A stretch of DNA of 9,009 nt from Candidatus Heimdallarchaeota archaeon (GTDB lineage Archaea > Asgardarchaeota > Heimdallarchaeia > Heimdallarchaeales > Heimdallarchaeaceae), in the NCBI GenBank assembly GCA_016839985.1, contig JAEOTG010000361.1, positions 1 to 9,009 of the forward strand. The letters are read 5' to 3'. The notes beneath the pieces were generated by a model. It saw only the letters and a program-made list of their open reading frames with translations, was not told the DNA's origin and did no database searches. Both the position numbers and the translations under genes were made by a program. This document shows, piece after piece, positions 7,306-9,009 of this stretch (position 1 is its first letter; each line of letters begins with the position of its first letter).

Positions 7306-7335
7306 TTTTGGAGAGGAATCCACAAAACGGAAAAG

Positions 7336-8193
7336 TCACTTGAAGTATTTCTCGAAGTAATCTAACATTATTTCAGGTTTTTCTCCAAAATAATTATACA
7401 TATCAAAGCGATGCAATTTGTAGTCTTCTTCTACGAATAATATTTCTTTTGGATCAGGACTCTTTTCATAGTATTTTTGAATATCACTCAAAGTAGCCCA
7501 TTTATCTGTTTTTGCTTGTACAAAGAAAACTGGGCAAGTTATATCTTGGCAATATTGTAGTGGTGTCATCTCAGAGTACCATCTTCCACTCCACACTCTA
7601 CTAATTAGAGAAACAAATGGAAAAACTATTATTGCACTAATTATTGAATACAGATTCTTAACCAGATTCCAAATAAAGTGATTAGCTGCTACTGGTTGTA
7701 AGGCTAGAAGACAAACTATATCTTGAAACAATTCAGGTTGTTTGTGCATAGCAATTATTGTTGTATTAGCACCTGTACACATACTAAAGAACGCTTTCCT
7801 CTTGTTTTGAAGTTCAGGTTGAGTATTGATATATTTCACTACAGCTAAAACATCTTTGTATTCATCTAGTCCAACATAGACTCTACCTGATTTACTTTTA
7901 CCACTTTCTCCATGGTTTCTCAAATCAAAGAAGATTACTGAGTAACCATTATTTTGAAGCTGTTTTACTGTTGGAAGAAATTTGACTTCAATGTTAGTGA
8001 TTTTAGCTAATCCTTGATTCTTAGGATCAAAACCTACTCTACTAAAATAACCGGGATGTATCATAATAACTAAATTATCAGATTCTGCAGGGATGTACCA
8101 ACCTTTCAGAATAATATCATCCTCAGTCTTAAAAGATATATCTTCATACTTTAGATCATAATTTCCAGGATTCTCATTAATGGGATGATTCAT
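7336..8193 (-). CDS. Alpha/beta hydrolase, probably membrane-anchored, with candidate Cys nucleophile
   Basis: An alpha/beta-hydrolase-fold protein, 285 residues from the ATG at 8193. Fold landmarks are YEDISFKTEDDIILKGWYIP (16-35), the oxyanion strand LVIMIHPGY (41-49), FFDLRNHGESG (88-98) and the nucleophile elbow FSMCTGAN (136-143). The acid is probably Asp230 (KTDKWA) and the base His261 (KLHRFD). In the elbow Cys139 occupies the place of Ser in G-x-S-x-G, as in dienelactone hydrolases; the alternative register would make Ser137 the nucleophile. A hydrophobic insert at 177-201 is a likely lid. The start is doubtful: the same frame continues upstream without a stop to 8295 and encodes a membrane helix that relatives of this type often carry, but has no ATG, GTG or TTG. 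The 8193 start is conservative. The substrate is unknown; an ester, thioester or peptide-like bond would fit. Confidence 0.85.
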   Translation of the reverse strand: MNHPINENPGNYDLKYEDISFKTEDDIILKGWYIPAESDNLVIMIHPGYFSRVGFDPKNQGLAKITNIEVKFLPTVKQLQNNGYSVIFFDLRNHGESGKSKSGRVYVGLDEYKDVLAVVKYINTQPELQNKRKAFFSMCTGANTTIIAMHKQPELFQDIVCLLALQPVAANHFIWNLVKNLYSIISAIIVFPFVSLISRVWSGRWYSEMTPLQYCQDITCPVFFVQAKTDKWATLSDIQKYYEKSPDPKEILFVEEDYKLHRFDMYNYFGEKPEIMLDYFEKYFK

Positions 8194-8295
8194 TGGATAG
8201 AGTAGAGAGTAAGAGAAGTAAATAGAAATTAAGATTATTATAAAAAATAAAACACCAATAATTATTCCAATTATTCCTCCAACATTTATGATAAT
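8194..8295 (-). other. In-frame membrane-anchor extension of the alpha/beta hydrolase lacking a standard start
   Basis: Thirty-four sense codons join directly to the hydrolase ATG at 8193. They encode a glycine/isoleucine-rich membrane helix (residues about 5-25, ending LFFIIILISIYF) and a short linker SYSLLYP before MNHP. A TGA at 8296-8298 closes the frame. No ATG, GTG or TTG occurs in it. An ATG at 8299-8297 is present immediately upstream but one base out of frame; deleting one base just after it would give MIIINVGG leading into the helix. GGAG at 8300-8303 could serve ATT at 8295 or ATA at 8289. Either a non-AUG start or a one-base insertion (real or assembly) would explain this. Confidence 0.6.
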
Positions 8296-8337
8296 TCATC
8301 TCCAAATAGATTATTTCAAACACAGATTGTGTTTTGA

Positions 8338-8347
8338 TGTATAAAAA
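8338..8347 (-). promoter_or_regulatory. TATA box for the alpha/beta hydrolase gene
   Basis: TTTTTATACA on the minus strand predicts transcription starting near 8315-8318. That gives a leader of about 20 nt before the membrane-anchor codons at 8295, with GGAG at 8300-8303 in it. It would give an unusually long leader of more than 120 nt for a start at 8193, which supports translation of the anchor. Confidence 0.45.
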
Positions 8348-8381
8348 TGATACTGAAGAAATCTGCAAGATAAAAATGATA

Positions 8382-8396
8382 GAAAAGCTTAAAATA
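8382..8396 (+). promoter_or_regulatory. BRE/TATA promoter of the tRNA-Pro gene
   Basis: GAAAAGC (BRE-like) followed by TTAAAATA (8389-8396) is centred about 30 bp upstream of the first tRNA base at 8423. This is the arrangement of strong archaeal stable-RNA promoters, with transcription starting a few bases before the mature 5' end. Confidence 0.65.
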
Positions 8397-8422
8397 AAAC
8401 AAAAATGAACAGAATTGATTAA

Positions 8423-8538
8423 GACCGGGTAGTCAAGCTTGGTAAAGCATTCACTTGTTATCCAAAAAGTGGGTACTCCAAAATGATACATGCTTGGGGT
8501 GCATGTGATCGCGAGTTCAAATCTCGCCTCGGTCACCA
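8423..8538 (+). tRNA. tRNA-Pro (anticodon GGG) with 39-nt D-arm intron and encoded CCA
   Basis: A full cloverleaf forms once 8445-8483 is removed. The acceptor stem is GACCGGG (8423-8429) with CTCGGTC (8528-8534), including one G-U pair. D-stem G10-U25, U11-A24, C12-G23 and A13-U22 uses 8432-8435 and 8484-8487. The anticodon stem CATGC/GCATG encloses the loop TTGGGGT (8494-8500), giving anticodon GGG at 8496-8498 with G37. The variable loop is TGATC, and the T-arm is GCGAG/CTCGC with loop TTCAAAT. Tertiary pairs are intact: U8-A14, G15-C48, and G18 G19 facing U55 C56. Discriminator A73 is at 8535 and CCA is encoded at 8536-8538. The mature length is 77 nt. It decodes CCC and CCU proline codons. 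There is no intron at the usual 37/38 site. Confidence 0.9.
8445..8483 (+). other. Non-canonical archaeal tRNA intron (between positions 21 and 22) with BHB-like fold
   Basis: The 39-nt insert interrupts the D-arm after A21. Exon TTGG (8439-8442) pairs with CCAA (8478-8481), giving the four-base-pair central helix. A three-base bulge TAA (8443-8445) follows on the 5' side, and AAT (8482-8484) is the 3' bulge. Cutting after the second base of each bulge releases exactly 8445-8483 and restores the D-arm. Inside, AG/CT, A-U, two G-U pairs and CACTT/AAGTG (8452-8456 with 8467-8471) form a stem with one C-A mismatch and a ten-base loop at 8457-8466. The outer side is not a continuous helix (exon bases 8435-8438 are unpaired), so this is a relaxed BHB, cut by broad-specificity tRNA splicing endonucleases. 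Confidence 0.8.
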
Positions 8539-9009
8539 TTTTACTTTCCTTTTTCTTCTCTTTCTAATCACTGAGATTACAAATAGCATTACTAAAGACC
8601 AAAGAACTGTTAGAGCATTTGTTTCTACTTGAGTTGGTACTTTTTCCCTTTCTCTTTCTATATCACTCCAAATATCGCTTGAGAGAAGCATTAAACCATA
8701 TAAACTTGATTCACAAGTAATCTTTTGCTCAATTAGGTTATTTATGAATCCTTCTGCTTTGAGAAACTCATCAAAAGCTGCATTAACAATTTCTTCACCT
8801 ACAATTTCGAGATTCATCCGATAGGAAGTTAAACAAAAGAACGCTTGATTTTCAATATTGACATTATTATCTGAATTATTATTATTATGAACTAACCAAT
8901 TATCATCAATGTTTTCATTAATTATCTTTTGATGAATGGAATAACTATTTCTTGGGAAATTTGCTCGTATTGAGTATTCCTCAAATTTTGATAATCCAGC
9001 TGCTAGGAA
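8533..9009 (-). CDS. C-terminally membrane-anchored protein, N-terminus beyond the right edge
   Basis: The frame is open from the right edge to the TGA at 8533-8535, giving 158 visible residues, so the internal ATG at 8817 is probably not the start. I do not recognise the family. The visible part contains an Asn/Asp-rich low-complexity stretch (about 42-53, from ATT-type codons at 8850-8889), a mostly helical acidic region (65-125), a membrane helix at about 131-148 (NALTVLWSLVMLFVISVI) and a strongly basic tail RKRRKRKVKW. That makes it a type I membrane protein with its bulk probably outside, like the 192-residue protein at 6693-7271, which has the same helix-plus-RKR ending. Its last codon (TGG) and stop lie antisense to the final six bases of the tRNA gene. 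Confidence 0.72.
   Translation of the reverse strand, partial: FLAAGLSKFEEYSIRANFPRNSYSIHQKIINENIDDNWLVHNNNNSDNNVNIENQAFFCLTSYRMNLEIVGEEIVNAAFDEFLKAEGFINNLIEQKITCESSLYGLMLLSSDIWSDIEREREKVPTQVETNALTVLWSLVMLFVISVIRKRRKRKVKW
8539..8568 (+). terminator. T-rich terminator of the tRNA-Pro gene
   Basis: Directly after the encoded CCA comes a pyrimidine-rich stretch with TTTT (8539-8542), TTTCC and a TTTTT run near 8550-8555. It suits archaeal termination and 3' processing of the tRNA precursor. The same DNA, read on the other strand, encodes the Lys/Arg-rich tail of the convergent membrane protein. Confidence 0.45.

Noticed and set aside
8423..8538. Possibility that the tRNA is a pseudogene because of the insert
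   Set aside because: All stems, conserved bases, tertiary pairs, CCA and promoter are intact, and the insert has self-consistent splice bulges at the exact place needed.
8177..8539. Open frame of 120 codons on the minus strand with an aromatic- and Leu-rich translation
   Set aside because: It runs antisense through the whole tRNA gene, including the intron, and then out of frame over the hydrolase anchor. Its composition is unlike a protein and no family is seen.
8863..8889. ATT-type triplet run resembling a simple-sequence repeat
   Set aside because: It is in frame as Asn/Asp codons of the truncated membrane protein, so it is better read as a low-complexity protein segment than as a repeat element.
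1..9009. Mobile elements, CRISPR arrays or a defence island
   Set aside because: No transposase, integrase, terminal inverted repeats, regularly spaced repeats or defence genes were seen. The tRNA gene has no integrase or duplicated 3' end nearby within the window.

Overview
The window looks like a piece of an archaeal genome of low G+C content (my rough impression is about one third). Start codons are preceded by archaeal TATA-like boxes centred about 24-34 bp upstream, mostly without Shine-Dalgarno sequences, which suggests leaderless or short-leader mRNAs. T-runs follow several stop codons, as in archaeal termination. The one tRNA gene carries an intron outside the anticodon loop, foldable into a bulge-helix-bulge (BHB) structure. 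An Asgard-type or other mesophilic archaeon would fit, but no marker gene here fixes the lineage.

Layout. Positions 1-2951 hold a minus-strand cluster: an EamA/DMT-type transporter, then an ABC ATPase, then its ABC-2 permease, which runs off the left edge. A glycosylasparaginase-like Ntn hydrolase (3010-3984, plus) diverges from the EamA gene across only 58 bp. Next come two minus-strand genes: a 568-residue polytopic membrane protein of unknown function (4022-5728) and a creatininase/ArfB-like metal amidohydrolase (5817-6563). The latter is divergent from a small plus-strand secreted, C-terminally anchored protein (6693-7271). A minus-strand alpha/beta hydrolase follows (7336-8193); its frame continues upstream through a clean membrane anchor but has no ordinary start codon. 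A plus-strand tRNA-Pro(GGG) gene lies at 8423-8538. A minus-strand, C-terminally anchored protein enters from the right edge (8533-9009) and its stop codon overlaps the 3' end of the tRNA gene.

The ABC pair forms one exporter. The asparaginase, the amidohydrolase and the hydrolase are each small-molecule or peptide-bond enzymes with their own promoters; I see no single pathway joining them. The most notable feature is the tRNA-Pro gene: it reads as a complete, canonical tRNA only after removal of a 39-nt insert in the D-arm, between positions 21 and 22. A four-base-pair helix and a three-base bulge place the splice sites exactly where the mature tRNA requires them. No mobile element, CRISPR array or defence system was found.
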